From contig CM055108.1 of the NCBI GenBank assembly GCA_029204225.1, positions 212,217 to 276,216 on the forward strand: DNA of 64,000 nucleotides. Reading direction: 5' to 3'. Below, one piece after another: positions 1-11,727 of the stretch. Each line of letters opens with the position of its first letter. The first letter of the stretch is position 1. Below the pieces are notes generated by a model. The model was not told the DNA's origin and searched no databases. It was given only the letters and a program-made list of their open reading frames with translations. Both the position numbers and the translations under genes were made by a program. This DNA comes from Diphasiastrum complanatum. Its lineage: Eukaryota; Streptophyta; Lycopodiopsida; Lycopodiales; Lycopodiaceae.

Positions 1-340
1 AAATTCACTCGCAAAGATTTAATCGCTGATTTTTTTGGAGCCTTAAGGCACCCCTTCGCTGATTCTGTAGCATCCATTGTCTCTCCTTGATTTAAACGCA
101 TTTTTGAAGCCATCAATCGATGATTCAAGAGGCAAACTTCAAGTGGACTTATGCAGCATTCAATCACACTTCTACTGCCAACTAGGCTAAGCTATGGCGA
201 ATCCACCTTACCTTTGAGGCAGAGATCCAAGGCATTGTTGTTGCTAATTTTTAGCATTCTTCTGCAGTCAGCCAACAATTAAGCACATACCCATCGCGTT
301 CTAGGAAGCCACACGATACAGTAAAGGCAAAACAACCGGG
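1..340. other. Left flank of the palindrome, no gene seen
   Basis: No coding frame of note is visible. Only short patches resemble the reverse complement of the right side, for example the motif cacttctactg near 168-178, which recurs inverted near 4542-4552. The palindrome may therefore once have reached further out before decaying. Confidence 0.5.
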
Positions 341-930
341 ACTTTGAGACATTCATAACTAGTGGTCCTTGCGGCATCTCGGCTACCTAGTTCGTCACTA
401 AGGTATTTTAATTCATTTCAAATCATTGCATGTTATGCTAGTTGTGTGAAAGATGATTATTTTACTGAATTATTTCGTGCTAGAGTATATGTGCTTAAGA
501 TCCGAAATCGTATTACGCATAATGAAGGGACCTACAAGCGATTTTTCAATACAATGTCTGCAATGCTAGTGAATATAAGTGACTTAGTGTACAATTTTCC
601 GTAAGCATGTTATGTTGGATTTAGACTAGCAGTAAACCATGTCATCATACGGTGGTTTAAGGTTAGAGGTCCTTATTTGCTTATGTTGTATTTTCTGGAA
701 ATTAGCAAACGTAAGGATCGTTTGAATGTTTGATTAAATGCTTTCTCGTTGCGTGATGCTACTAGACTTACCGAAATCGTGAATGTTGTTTCACTCATGA
801 TGAAATTGTTTTCCCTATTGATAAGTGATCGCTTGATACTACTCGATTTTTAGCAATAGTCACTATGTGCTAAAAATTACCGTTAGTACACTATTTGAAG
901 TTTCCAAGTTGAAATCATTTTGTGAGTATA

Positions 931-1179
931 TTATGGAGAGTGTAAACTGGGCCCGAGCTCTGTGCAACACCAGAGCGGGTAGTCCGCCTGAAATAGCTGA
1001 AACACGCTGTCACGGTTAAGTTGCAAAGTATGCACGCCACTTCCGGTACTGTCTAGCAAAACACCTACACCCGAAATCTGGGAAACATTATTGTCCAATG
1101 AATAGGATGGCACACGTAATGTACTCACACATTTCACTTGACCTACCCCACTTACAAGAACAGTGTCTAGGGTGTCCAA
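931..1179 (-). pseudogene. Unidentified coding remnant in the outer left arm
   Basis: This 82-codon frame has a protein-like composition (mixed hydrophobic and polar residues, few rare residues). Its partner in the right arm (about 3468-3716) is broken by stops and small indels, so only one arm keeps the frame. No family was recognised. It may be the 3' end of the same decayed gene that supplies the inner-arm frames. Confidence 0.25.
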
Positions 1180-1767
1180 TAAAAACTAAACAATTTCAAT
1201 GGATGTACCATTAACAGTCCTAGAACTTTAGCGGACACATAACCTAATCTCAAAGACCAAAGTAGGGGTCTAGAAGTGAGATAACACCAACAATGAGTTG
1301 AACCCCGTATGATGGGGGAAGAGGGTCAGTTCCAACCTGCGCGTAGTGACATCTGTCAGCTAAGGCAAAGAGGACCTCCATGCTACTATTTTTTCACTCC
1401 AAAACTCTACCAATATCTATACGTTGGAGACACTCTACATAGAACACAACATTGTGGGAAGTACAATTACTTCGAAGCATATGTACTCACGGAAGAAAGA
1501 TTTTGGCATCTGACATAAGCCACCTCTGTCACGTACGCAAATATAGCCCACATCCTTCTACTTAGAGAACCAGCGATACGGTCACCTGGATCAGCCAGTA
1601 GTACCAATCGAGACCAGGAATATGACTTAGGAGAAGATCCTAGGTACACAGCAGACCTATGTGATTGCACCGCCACGAGTTCACGGTTAGAGATGAGAAC
1701 AATTTAGAGGTTTGAAAGAGAAAATTAGGTCTAGCAGGTCTAATATACCACCAAAACCTCTAGGTAG

Positions 1768-2052
1768 TCATATTTCTAAAGGTCCGAAATGTTTTTTATA
1801 ATTAGGGTCCTTGAAATTCGTGTATGGTCCGAACACCATAATGGCAGGGATGCATCCCAATCTCCCTCTAGGACCTAACATGCCATACATCGGTACTTCG
1901 CATCTAATCATTACTATCTTGCTAGGGTTGAAGATACACCATTGCCAAAGAATTATATCCATGCTCGGGATAGAGCGGTTGGATGAAATCCTTAGAGCGC
2001 CAGAGCCCTGCATCCTACCAATAGTGCATCTTGCAAGGACGCGGGATGTCAT
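1768..2052 (-). pseudogene. Unidentified coding remnant in the left arm
   Basis: This 94-codon open frame has its near-identical partner on the plus strand at 2595-2852 in the other arm, with only a handful of residue differences. The same stretch is also open on the opposite strand (1811-2071), so openness alone does not prove coding. No motif was recognised. It may be a fragment of an old mobile-element or virus-like gene, but that is a guess. Confidence 0.25.
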
Positions 2053-2594
2053 AGTTTTAGTAATGTTCTAGGAGAATCAGTCTTGATAGTAGCATGAGAG
2101 GATGACCGTAGTATTGTGCCAAGACCAAACTTACTGAAGCTGAACTTACCTTCTTTCTACCATATTTCTGGAAGCCTCGAAACTTCCATTGGCTAGAAGA
2201 GCACGGAGCGATCGAGCGAGCCACCAGGGTTAAAAGCGGCTATCCTCGGTCCCTACCGTAAGGGCATTGTGGGCCCTTCCCCTTTTACGGCTTTATGACG
2301 AAACCAACCCCTCGTCCGAAAAACCCCCTAATTTAGGGGTTGGTTTCGTCATAAAGCCGTAAAAGGGGAAGGGCCCACAATGCCCTTACGGTAAGGACCG
2401 AGGATAGCCGCTTTTAACCCTGGTGGCTCGCTCGATCGCTCCGTGCTCTTCTAGCCAATGGAAGTTTCGAGGCTTTCAGAAATATGGTAGAAAGAGGGTA
2501 AGTTTAGCTTCAATAAGCTTGGTCTTGGCACAATACTACGGTCATCCTCTCACGCTACTATCAAGACTGATTCTCCTAGAACATTACTAAAACT

Positions 2595-2852
2595 ATGACA
2601 TCCCGCGTCCTTGCAAGATGCACTATTGGTAGGATGCATGGCGCTGGCACTCTAAGGATTTCATCCAACCGCTCTATCCCGAGCATGGATATAATTCTTT
2701 GGCAATGGTGTATCTTCAGCCCTAGCAAGATAGTAATGATTAGATGCGAAGTACCGATGTATGGCATGTTAGGTCCTAGAGGGAGATTGGGACGCATCCC
2801 TGCCATTATGGTGTTCGGACCATACACGAATTTCAAGGACCCTAATTATTGA
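2595..2852 (+). pseudogene. Unidentified coding remnant in the right arm
   Basis: This is the mirror partner of the frame at 1768-2052. It is open for 85 codons and then meets a stop, where the other arm reads on for another nine codons. The opposite strand (2576-2836) is also open. No domain was recognised. Confidence 0.25.
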
Positions 2853-4306
2853 AAACATTTCGGACCTTTAGAAATATGACTACCTAGAGGTTTTGGTGGT
2901 ATATTAGACCTGCTAGACCTGATTTCCTCTTTCAAACCTCTAAATTGTTCTCATCTCTAACGGTGAACTCGTGGCGGTGCAATCACATAGGTCTGCTGTG
3001 TACCTAGGATCTTCTCCTAAGTCATATTCCTGGTCTCGATTGGTACTACTGGCTGATCCAGGTGACCGTATCGCTGGTTCTCTAAGTAGAAGGATGTGGG
3101 CTACATTTGCGTACGTGACAGAGGTGGCTTATGTCAGATGCCAAAATCTGTCTTCCGTGAGTACATATGCTTCGAAGTAATTGTACTTCCCACAATGTTG
3201 TGTTCTATGTAGAGTGTCTCCAACGTATAGATATTGGTAGAGTTCTGGAGTGAAAAAATAGTAGCATGGAGGTCCTCTCTGCCTTAGCTGACAGATGTCA
3301 CTACGTGCAGGTTGGAACTGACCCTCTTCCCCCATCATACGGGGTCCAACTCATTGTTGGTGTTATCTCACTTCTAGACCCCTACTTTGGTCTTTGAGAT
3401 TAGGTTATGTGTCCGCTAAAGTTCTAGGACTGTTAAGGGTACATCCATTGAAATTGTTCAGGTTTTATTGGACACCCTAGACACTGTTCTTGTAAGTGGG
3501 ATAGGTCAAGTGAAATGTGGTGAGTACATTATGCATGCCATCCTTTTCACTGGACGGTAACGTTTCCTAGATTCTGGGTCTAGGTGTTTCGCTAGACAGT
3601 ACCGAAAATGGTGTGCATACTTTGCGACTTAACCGTGACAGCGTGTTTCAGCTGTTTCCGGCGAACTACCCGCTCTGGTGTTGCACAGAGCTCGGGCCCA
3701 GTTAATACTCTCCATAATATACTCACAAAATGATTTCAACTTGGAAACTTCAAATAGCGTACTAACGGTAATTTTTAGCACATAGTGACTATTGCTAAAA
3801 ATCGAGTAGTATCAAGCGATTAATTATCAACAGGAAAAACGATTTCATCATGAGTGAAACAACATTCACGATTTTGGTGAGTCTAGTAGCGTCACGCAAC
3901 GAGAAAGCATTTCATCAAACATTCAAACGATCCTTACGTTTGTTAATTTCAAAAAATACAGCATCAGCAAGTAAGGATCTCCAACCTTAAACCACTGTCT
4001 GGTGACATGACTTATTGCTAGTCTAAATCCAACATAACATGCTTACGGAAAGTTAGTACACTAAGTCACTTATATTCACTAGCATTGCAGGCATTGTATT
4101 GTAAAATCGCTTACGGACCCTTCACTATGCGTAATACGATTTCGGATCACATATACCCTAGCATGGAATAATTTAGCAAAATACCCATCTTTCACACAAT
4201 TGACATAACATGTAACGATCTGAGATGAAATTAAAGTACCTTATTGACAAACTAGGTAGCCGGAATGCCGCAAAGACCACTAGTCATGAATGCCGCTAAA
4301 GTGTGT

Positions 4307-6484
4307 CCATATTTCTTCTCATTCACGACTGATTCACCGTTTTGCACTTGCTTTTTCGAGACTATTTGCACATAGTGCTGCCCATATGAGTTTCGAATTA
4401 GATTTTAGGCTTCTCCTTGAGTACTTGACTCTACCATTTCAGTAAGAACATCACCTGCCCATCCATGCCTCTGCAACGCTACTCTGCAAGTCGTAGTTTA
4501 CTCTTTTCACCGATCGATGTCTTTGTTGTCACCGATTTGTACAGTAGAAGTGTGGTTCAACAAGGTCGAGAAAAAATGTGATTGATTGGGTTAACAATGC
4601 GTTGAGATACCACTTTATTTTGTCATGGAGATGCGAGCGAATTCTACCTCAGAATCAAGGCTTGACAAACTCTAAACTCAGCGATGGAGACCTTCAACAA
4701 TGTGATTGAACTAAGCTAAATTAGCAAAGAACATTCTTCCTCCACACAAATGCGAGGCTGCCTCATAAATCAGCCATTTTGTAATACTATCAGTGATTGA
4801 AATTCCACCGAAATAAGCAATTGTCTTTCATCGAAGTGCGAGTGAATGCATTGAAGAAAAACAGTGATTTGGTGTTGCCACAGAAGTCTGGTTTAGTGTT
4901 GCAGAAGTACGGTTATTGTAGGTAAAATCAACAGAGATCATGTGCCGTAAAAATCAGCGATGGAGGGCCTGCAAAATGCGCTGCAGGTAGGTCGCACACA
5001 GACCAAAAAACCGTAGGAACATCCCTCAGACAACTATTACAGAACAAAGACAGGTCCAGCGAGGCAGAACAACCCACGTGACAGGCCGCAGGTCTGATTT
5101 TCGTCTCTTTCAACTGGCCGCAGACAGGTAGGCAAGATCTGAAATTGGCAGGCAGAGAACAAAAGGTCGCAGCAGGCCAGAGGCTCTGGTAGCTCTGATT
5201 TTAAAACTGTAGAAGTGCGATTGGCTGAAAATAAAGATGTGTTGTTGGCTGCCTCTGGAACCAGTGAGTGATTGGTAATGGAAAACGCTGAGCAATGCCA
5301 TAGAATTCGCTTGAAATCTGCCTCATAAATGTACCATTGGCTGCCATGGAAATGCTCAGACCATTGTTAGTCAAACCCTCATAGCCTGATTAGCGATGAA
5401 CAAAGAAAAATCATTCATCTCGGCCTCTCATAATAAAGCATTCTCATCATTCGCTACATAGAATTTCCTTCCTGACTGTCATCGGAAATGTGCTCAGGTC
5501 TGGTAGAAAACAGTAGGAGTGTTTCACCTCTAAAGTGCGATTGAGTGGCCATAAAAACGTGTTGGAATCAAATAGAAATGCATTTGGTCTCTGCTACAAA
5601 GAAGACATTGGAAAGATAGTGATCACATCCGTATGCGCAGAAAAACAATGATGGCTTTATAGGTACTCGCATTAGTGACTTGAATAGGAGATTCCCTTTG
5701 CTCGGACAGGTAGCAATGGAACACACATTCCTTATGACTTATGACTGTTCATAATTGCTTCACATCTGAAATAAGGATGGCAATCTAATGGATGTTGGGA
5801 TATTCATACCATACTCACGAAGTCTCTCAAACTAGCTAACAATAGAACAAGTGATAACCACTTGAAGTGACCCTCTCAACACTAAGACGAAGGTATTCTC
5901 TTATCCCTCAAAAGAAACATAATTGGATGTAATTATCATGGATGACTAATTCTTTTTATGATTGGCTCAAAAATGAGTGATGGAGGCCCCCATGAATGCC
6001 CACACAACCCTGAAGCATAGACACAACACACTCCTCAAAGGTGGAACTTTGGCTTCACATCCTAAATAACACAATGAGACTTTATTAATCTCTACACAAG
6101 TACCTCTCATTTCACAAAACACCATAAGGCTCTCACCTCATGATCCAAAGCTATATATTGTATAGGACAAAAGATAAGAAGCACTCATAAGAAAGGATCT
6201 CACATGATGAAAATTAATAAGCATAGATCAAATAGGCCTCGAAGAGCATGAGATTTCAATAACAACTCACTCATAAGAATCCATCCCTCAACAATACAAA
6301 GCAATTACAAACCCTAAGACCATACTCAACACACTATTGCAAGAAACCCTCTACCTCTCAATAAGATTAGATAAAACTCTCAACTATCCAACTATCAACA
6401 TCATCTCACTATCGACTCCAACTCCTTCTTGAAGAAGATGATCAATCACCTTTTGAAGGGTGAGGTCCGGTTGTGTGGAGATCA
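4307..6484. other. Gene-free stretch with degenerate repeated motifs
   Basis: No credible gene is present. Short motifs recur loosely: 'cagcgatggag' near 4680 and 4956 (with a variant near 5979), 'gcctcataaat' near 4760 and 5321, and GCAGG-rich clusters between about 4975 and 5180. This suggests an old, badly eroded repeat. The 3' part (5940-6480) is AT-rich and runs into the copia gag fragment that follows. Confidence 0.4.
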
Positions 6485-7021
6485 TCACCACGAAGTGCTC
6501 ATAGGACTTTGGAAGAAAGAAAACAAGGTCATAACAACATCATCATCTTGAATAGAATATCCTACAGCTGATAACTGATCTAACAGAGATTTGAAGCTAT
6601 TGATGTGAGAAGTGATGGCAGTAGAATCAGACATGCTAAGAGTAAAGAACTTCCTTCTAAGATGTAATCTCGTGGTTACATCGTGAGTCTCATAGAGACT
6701 TGATAACAAGTCTAGTGCTTTCTTAGAGGTTTTGCACATGATAACGTGAGATATTTGGGAGTCAGCTAGATTGAGTGTGATACATGCTAAGGCCTTTTGA
6801 TCTTTGATCCTCCAGGCCTTTGCTTGATCACCATCTTCTGGTTTCATGTCTGCACCTTCTACTACATCCCAAAGATCTCTATCTATCAACATCATTCTAA
6901 GTTTCAACTTCCAAATGTAGGAGCTAGAACCATTGAACTTGTCAATGATTCTAGCTTCACTGAGTGATGAAGATGAAGAGCTACCTATATGAGACATGAT
7001 AACAGTATACAAATAGAACAA
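6485..7021 (-). pseudogene. Ty1/copia gag fragment (UBN2-type)
   Basis: The 178-codon frame has the hallmarks of plant copia gag: an N-terminal 'FNGSSSYIWKLKLRMML' block, 'LWDVVEG', a W-R-D/K-D-A-like helix, and 'LYETHDVTTRLHLRRKFF' near residues 110-126. Gag would form the virus-like particle of the element. No zinc knuckle, protease or pol follows downstream on this strand, so the element is truncated at its 3' side. A degenerate primer-binding site and an LTR-like start lie just upstream (7050-7065). The related fragment at 13101-13667 shares the same block order. Confidence 0.85.
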
Positions 7022-7049
7022 ACTTAATCTCTCGATTTATTTGAGCTAG

Positions 7050-7735
7050 GCACTTATACCAATCTGATGGGGCAAGGGAGATAGGAAGAACGAGAACGAA
7101 AAAGAGAGCAGGAATATTGTGGAACAGCTCTTCCGTTCTAATCAACTGCTAGGTGCAAAAATAGTCTAATAGATAGCTTATGCTAAAGATAATCACAGCC
7201 GTATGCGTTCTGATTGCCCAACAGGATCTTAAAAATTAATTCGTACTCTAAAGACAAGAGTACAGTCCACCGAAAGGAGGATTAGAGATGGTTTGTGTGT
7301 GGTACTACTGAAATCAGGTTCAATGTGAAGTATAGTTTTGAAATAATGGAAGAGCAGTATGATATCACAAATTTCTCAGGCATCAAAGACAGCCGTCGTC
7401 TGATCAGAAACTAAGGAGTCATAGACGTCCGTGTTCCAATTAGAGTGAGTATACAAGCGCGATTAAAACAACAATGAAAGTGCATTCAATCACAACAAAC
7501 ATTCATCTACGTTGTACATAGATAAAAACATGCTGCTGCTATATTACATTGAAGCACAATACAAATAGCAATTACAACCAAAAATTGACGGTGTAATTGG
7601 GAGGCTCAAATAATACGTCTCATGGATGGAGCAACCACTAATCTGTGCTTGGATGATCTATTTATAAATTTCATCTGTGTATTAATTACATTGAATGTTT
7701 GTCACCTAATTGGGAAAGCCATTGTACTTGAAAGT
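7050..7735 (-). mobile_element. Probable 5' LTR and primer-binding site of the copia fragment at 6485
   Basis: Read on the minus strand, the sequence just upstream of gag contains TGGTATAAGTGC (7050-7061). This is a degenerate form of the plant initiator-Met tRNA complement TGGTATCAGAGC. A TG at 7065 on the plus strand would be the inner edge of the LTR. The outer end of the LTR cannot be placed; the sequence to about 7735 is non-coding. The call depends on position and a weak motif. Confidence 0.4.
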
Positions 7736-7861
7736 ATATGGCTTCTGTGACAACTATACATAGTGTATACGGTCAAAAATTAGCATCGTTGACGCGGACG
7801 AGGACGTCGCAAAATCTCTCACTTCGCATTTTACGTGAAGTGGTTTTCTCTCACTCACAAA

Positions 7862-8350
7862 TTACGGGAAGTGGCTGGGAACGTTCCTCGTTACGAACAG
7901 AACGTCTTCGAGTCGTCTGTCTCTACCGTTGGTGTTGAGCCAGAGTGAACCAATATTGTTCACTTGATGTCTGGATCCATCTCCAAGAACTATAAATTTT
8001 GAGAGATCTGCACTTCTGAAATCAAACATGATTCGTCTTGATGTCACGAAGTGCGAAGTGGCTCCTGAATCCAGGATCACCTCGTGTGCGTCAGACGTTG
8101 ATGCTGCACACACATCTTCACAGATGTAGGCGGTCGAACAATTTTTGTTCGTTCTTTCTTCACCCATCTTCGAGCTCTCGGGCTCCTCAATGTAGAAAAA
8201 ACTATTATTGTTCTCATGTCTGTTCTGTGCTGATCTGTTTCTTGGGTTCTGGCGGCAATCCATGGCTGCATGACCCTTCTTCTTAATCTTGGGATTGAGC
8301 CAGCAGGTATCTACTATATGTCCGTCTCTTCTGCATCTCGTGCAGGTCTT
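7862..8350 (-). pseudogene. Ty1/copia zinc knuckle and protease fragment
   Basis: Read on the minus strand, the fragment starts with a CCHC zinc knuckle (CTRC-RRDG-H-IVDT-C, about 8320-8280). It runs into a frame with the aspartic protease motif 'ILDSGATSH' and the downstream 'VNNIGSLWL' and 'DVLFV' segments. The sequence then stops matching near 7880, so integrase, RT and RNase H are absent. A sister copy of the same region lies at 50916-51410, also on the minus strand, and is clearly similar at the DNA level. The zinc knuckle would bind RNA and the protease would cut the polyprotein. The element is dead by truncation. Confidence 0.85.
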
Positions 8351-8617
8351 CTTGTCTGCATCTTGTCGTTTCGACCTCCCTTTGGTCTTCCAGTTGCTTT
8401 TGCTGGTCCCCTCTGCTTGCTGGTCATGATCCTGCCTCTGATTCGACTCCCTCTTAGGCTTGAACTGTTTTTTTTATTTTTCTCTGTTGCTGTAGAGTGC
8501 CTGGTCATAACCATCTTTGTGATCAAGATGCTCTCTGGCCTCGACTGTCTCTCGAATCTCGACAATCGCCTTTTCGAGGTTCATGGTAGGATCTTTCGCG
8601 AGCAGGGTTGATGTCGT

Positions 8618-8989
8618 CTAGAAAGATCTGGGTAAGGCTCTCAACAGATATGTGAGCTGCTTCTCAGCTGATACTGCATTCTCTGCTCCTGAGTTGTGTA
8701 GTGATAGAAACAGATCCTTCATCTTTCTCACGAAAGAGATGAGGTCTTTTCCATCCCACTGCAGATTCGTCAGCTGATCTTCCAGCATCATAATCTGACT
8801 TTTTGATTTCGTCTGAAATCTTGTGAGCAGTGCATCCCACATCTCCTTAGTTTTGGAGAGTGTAGCCAGGTCAAGTGTAAGGCTATCTTCGATGGAAGAT
8901 GATAGCAAGGCTACTGCCTTGTCGTTTTTCTCCCTCCATTCATGTAGCTCCTTGCCTGTTGTCGTAAGCATTTCTTTTGTGCCATCCAC
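8618..8989 (-). pseudogene. Ty1/copia gag core fragment
   Basis: This 123-codon frame shows the second half of copia gag: 'DLATLSKTKEMWDALLTRFQ', then 'LEDQLTNLQWDG' and 'FVRKMKDLFLSL', ending 'LTYLLRALP'. It belongs to the same element as the zinc knuckle and protease at 7862-8350. Between them (8350-8617) the reading shifts frame, so gag is not continuous. The region 9029-9235 continues toward the 5' end without a clear domain. Confidence 0.8.
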
Positions 8990-9191
8990 CCAGGGAAGAG
9001 TCCTTCGCCCTCGAGTATCAAAGATGTCTTAACTTTTATGAAGAATTAAGTATAGTGCAGATCTTGCTCTACATGCTGCTGATTTAAGCCATTGCTTCTT
9101 GAAGTCTATTTTCTTGTTGATGGTTGATTGTCTGAATGCTTGGCCTCCTGGATCTGCTAGCTTCTTGGCTATGTCAGAATATGGCAGGGTG

Positions 9192-9265
9192 GCTTTGATA
9201 CCACTGATGAGAATCATGAGATGCTCTGATACCACTGATGAGAATCGTGAGATGCTCTGATACCA
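9192..9265 (-). repeat. Primer-binding site region repeated in tandem three times
   Basis: On the minus strand the motif TGGTATCAGAGC occurs at 9265-9254 and 9234-9223, and with one change (TGGTATCAAAGC) at 9203-9192. The copies are exactly 31 bp apart. The motif is the usual plant copia primer-binding site, complementary to initiator-Met tRNA. An element normally has one. It belongs to the copia gag-protease fragment at 7862-9030. Confidence 0.9.
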
Positions 9266-9360
9266 CTAATGAATCCTACAATCCTCTAGAGAGTAGTCAG
9301 TTACTATGAAAAATTTAACTAGTTTCATCACATTTTGCAATATTTCCATATTTGGCATAT

Positions 9361-9740
9361 TGAGGCGAAAACTTGTTTTAGACTTAGAGGTTGACTTTTC
9401 AAAGTTCATTAGTCTAAATTTCATTTGAATAAACACTTTTTGAAAGTATGGGAAAGATAGAATGCGAGTTTGAGTAGATTCAATTTGAATAAGTTGGGTA
9501 CATTCTATATTTGCTATTTTTGGATCCACACATGTGAAATACAGTAGCTTGCTGATTTTGTACGGACAACAATAGTACATAATCATTTCATTCAAGTTTG
9601 ATCAAGTTCTATTAGTGTTTGCATCTCGAATTGTGTGTAGATGCTGATTTTTCTACATTGGTGAAATTGGTAGTGTATTTCTCTTTCTAACCAAAGATCA
9701 TTCAAGTAGATTGGATCTTAAGGATCTGAAATCTTTCACA
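9361..9740 (+). mobile_element. 5' LTR of a copia element (about 380 bp)
   Basis: The LTR starts TGAGGC at 9361 and ends at CA (9738 or 9740), directly before the primer-binding site TGGTATTAGAGC (9741-9752). The same LTR family occurs at 53715-54557, where shared blocks include 'cacatgtgaaatacag/at' and 'ctttctaaaccaaagatca'. It interrupts the 5' side of the minus-strand copia at 7862-9265. No matching 3' LTR is visible after the pol remnants, so the element lost its 3' end. Confidence 0.75.
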
Positions 9741-10312
9741 TGGTATTAGAGCTTGTGTTTCAAGTTATGAAGGAGGAAATCAGATCTATCAATGATTTGG
9801 TGAAGATATCAAGTCTAGAGCATGCTAGAGAGGATTCTACACCAAAATCGGATTTTTTGCTTTTGTAGATTGGATCTTTTGTAGATCAAAACACTAAATA
9901 GGTCAATATACTTGTTCAATTCCATTTTTTGAATTCACATGCTGGATTTGGCCGATTTTTGGATCATTGGTTCAGCCTAAGTGGTGGCTTATAGATTGCA
10001 TATCAAATTTTCAGCATTTGCATGTAGATTTGGAATAGTCAATTTTTTGTGATTTTGTCAAAACCCTAATTTTGATTGGATCTCTAGATAGTGAGGTTGC
10101 TGGACTTCATTTGAGTGTGTTTCAATCTTAGGAAGTGGCAAAAGTCATTAGATTGAGGATAGATCATAGGTTGATCAAGATTCCATGATTCTATGTGTTG
10201 ATTTGCTTGGATAAGTGCTAGAAGAGAATTTGTGAGATAGTTTCAAAGCTTGGTGATTTCTTTTGAAAGCATTTGTTGTTGTTCAAAGGAGTGTTTTGTG
10301 CATTGAAGCAGG

Positions 10313-11041
10313 TTGAAAGAGAAGATCAGGTCATTGCTACATGGCACCTCAATTGGAGTCATGTTGGAAGCCAATGATAGGCTTACCTCAAGTAACTATT
10401 CATTATGGAAAGTGAGGATGGAGTCACTTCTTGAGATGAATGATGTTTTGGATATTGTTGTAGGTTTGGAGGAGAGACCAGCAACACAACAAGATCAATT
10501 GAGGTATGACAAGAGGGCCAAGAAGGCTCTACACATGATAAAGATGAATGTTACCAATGAACTTCTCAAGGAAGTTGGTAAGTGCACATCATCTTTGGAA
10601 GCTTGGAATTCATTAAAGAAGCTTTATGAATCCAAGTCTACTTCTAGAGTGTTGACTCTAAGAAGGCAAATCTTTTCTTGTTTGCAAAAGAATGAAGAAA
10701 GTCCAAGTACTTTTGTTTTGAGAATGAAAGCATTGAATGATGAGTTAGCTTGCATAGATGAAAGCATTAAGGAAGGAGAGCTTATTCAAGTGATTCTTAA
10801 TGGCTTGTTGGATGCTCATGCTAACATTGTTCAAAGTATTGCTATTCAAAAGACTTTTCCAAGTTTGATGGATCTTCAAGAGATCTTGATCAATGAGGAA
10901 TATAGGCTTCAAGCAAGAGGTGATCTACATCGACACTTCAAGAGGATGCTATGTTCACAAAGGGCAAATTCAAGGGCAAAACCAAAAGCAAGTGGTCTAA
11001 AGGGCAAGATCAAGTGGATGCTTCTTCAAGTGGCAAAATGA
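10313..11041 (+). pseudogene. Ty1/copia gag
   Basis: Copia gag of 242 codons as read. The likely true start is the ATG at 10361 ('MLEANDRLTSSNYSLWKVRM'). Typical blocks follow: 'AWNSLKKLYESKS', 'LTLRRQIFSCLQK', 'FVLRMKALNDELACI' and 'VILNGLLDAHANIVQS'. The reading frame shifts near its end, so the zinc knuckle (11060-11115) is in another frame. The element lies between a 5' LTR at 9361 and pol scraps to 13150. It is related to the minus-strand copia at 48211-49320. Confidence 0.88.
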
Positions 11042-11727
11042 AGGATAGATCAAAGCTCAAGTGCTTCTATTGTGGCATCAAAGGACACTTTGCAAGTGAG
11101 TGCTACAAGAAGAAGAGAGATTAAGGAGACAAGCAAGGTAATCTTACTCTTGATGAGGATGGTTTGGATGTGCAAGATGCAAATGATGATGCTTTTGTGA
11201 TGTCTTCATGTATGCTTTCTAATGATGGAGATCTAGATCCTTGGTGGATTGATAGTGGAGCAAGTTCACACATGACCTTTCACAAAGAGTACTTCACTTC
11301 TTTGTTGGCATATGGAGATGACAAGAGGATGATCTACATGGCCAATGATGGTGAGTGTGCAATCAAAGGGATTGGCACAATTCCTATTTCTCTCTCTACA
11401 CATAGGAATGTTCATTTGGAAGATGTCTTGTTTACTCCATCTATTACCAAGAATTTGCTTAGTGTGAGTCAAATGCTAAGTAAGGGCCTCAAGGTGGAGT
11501 TTGATGGAGATGCTTGTTTGATCAAAAGGAAGGATGTCTTGATTGGAAAAGGTAAAAGGCAAGGGAAGTTGTTCAAACTTGATGCTTGTGTTATTGCTAA
11601 CCAAGTTGGATGTGTTGCAAGGGAGCAAATTTCTATTCAAGAGGTTTGGCACAAAAGGATGGGACACCTCAACTTCAAGTCATTGGAGGTAATGGCAAGG
11701 AAGAAGGTTGTGCTACTAACAAAGTGA
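11042..11727 (+). pseudogene. Ty1/copia zinc knuckle, protease and pre-integrase region
   Basis: A CCHC knuckle (CFYC-GIKG-H-FASE-C, about 11069-11110) is followed by one in-frame stop and then the protease motif 'WWIDSGASSHM' (about 11242-11274). 'LEDVLFTPSITKNLLSVSQM' and the gag-pre-integrase signature 'VWHKRMGHLNFKSLE' (11643-11687) come next. The integrase core that should follow is missing: the sequence jumps to the integrase-RT linker by about 11715. The frame is open from 11164 to 11727. Confidence 0.88.

Larger units (their letters stand above)
341..4306. repeat. Giant palindrome (inverted repeat, about 1.97-kb arms, 22-bp spacer)
   Basis: The left arm (341-2312) is repeated as its reverse complement in the right arm (2335-4306). 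A position x on the left pairs with about 4647-x on the right, and the register holds almost without gaps. The spacer is 2313-2334 and itself holds a small hairpin (2324-2330 against 2334-2340). By eye the arms are about 97-98% identical from about 1300 to the centre and about 90% identical in the outer kilobase. Overlapping short reading frames on both strands recur in both arms, but none resembles a family I recognise and most are broken by stops. A transcript through it would fold into a very long hairpin. It could be a foldback-type transposon, an inverted duplication made during replication or repair, or an assembly artefact. The symmetry is certain; the origin is not. Confidence 0.93.

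Noticed and set aside
341-4306. An endogenous virus as explanation of the palindrome
   Set aside because: No reverse transcriptase, movement, capsid or polymerase motif could be recognised, so I do not name a virus.
9192-9265. A CRISPR-like array from evenly spaced repeats
   Set aside because: Only three adjoining 31-bp copies without spacers, and the repeated motif is a retroelement primer-binding site.
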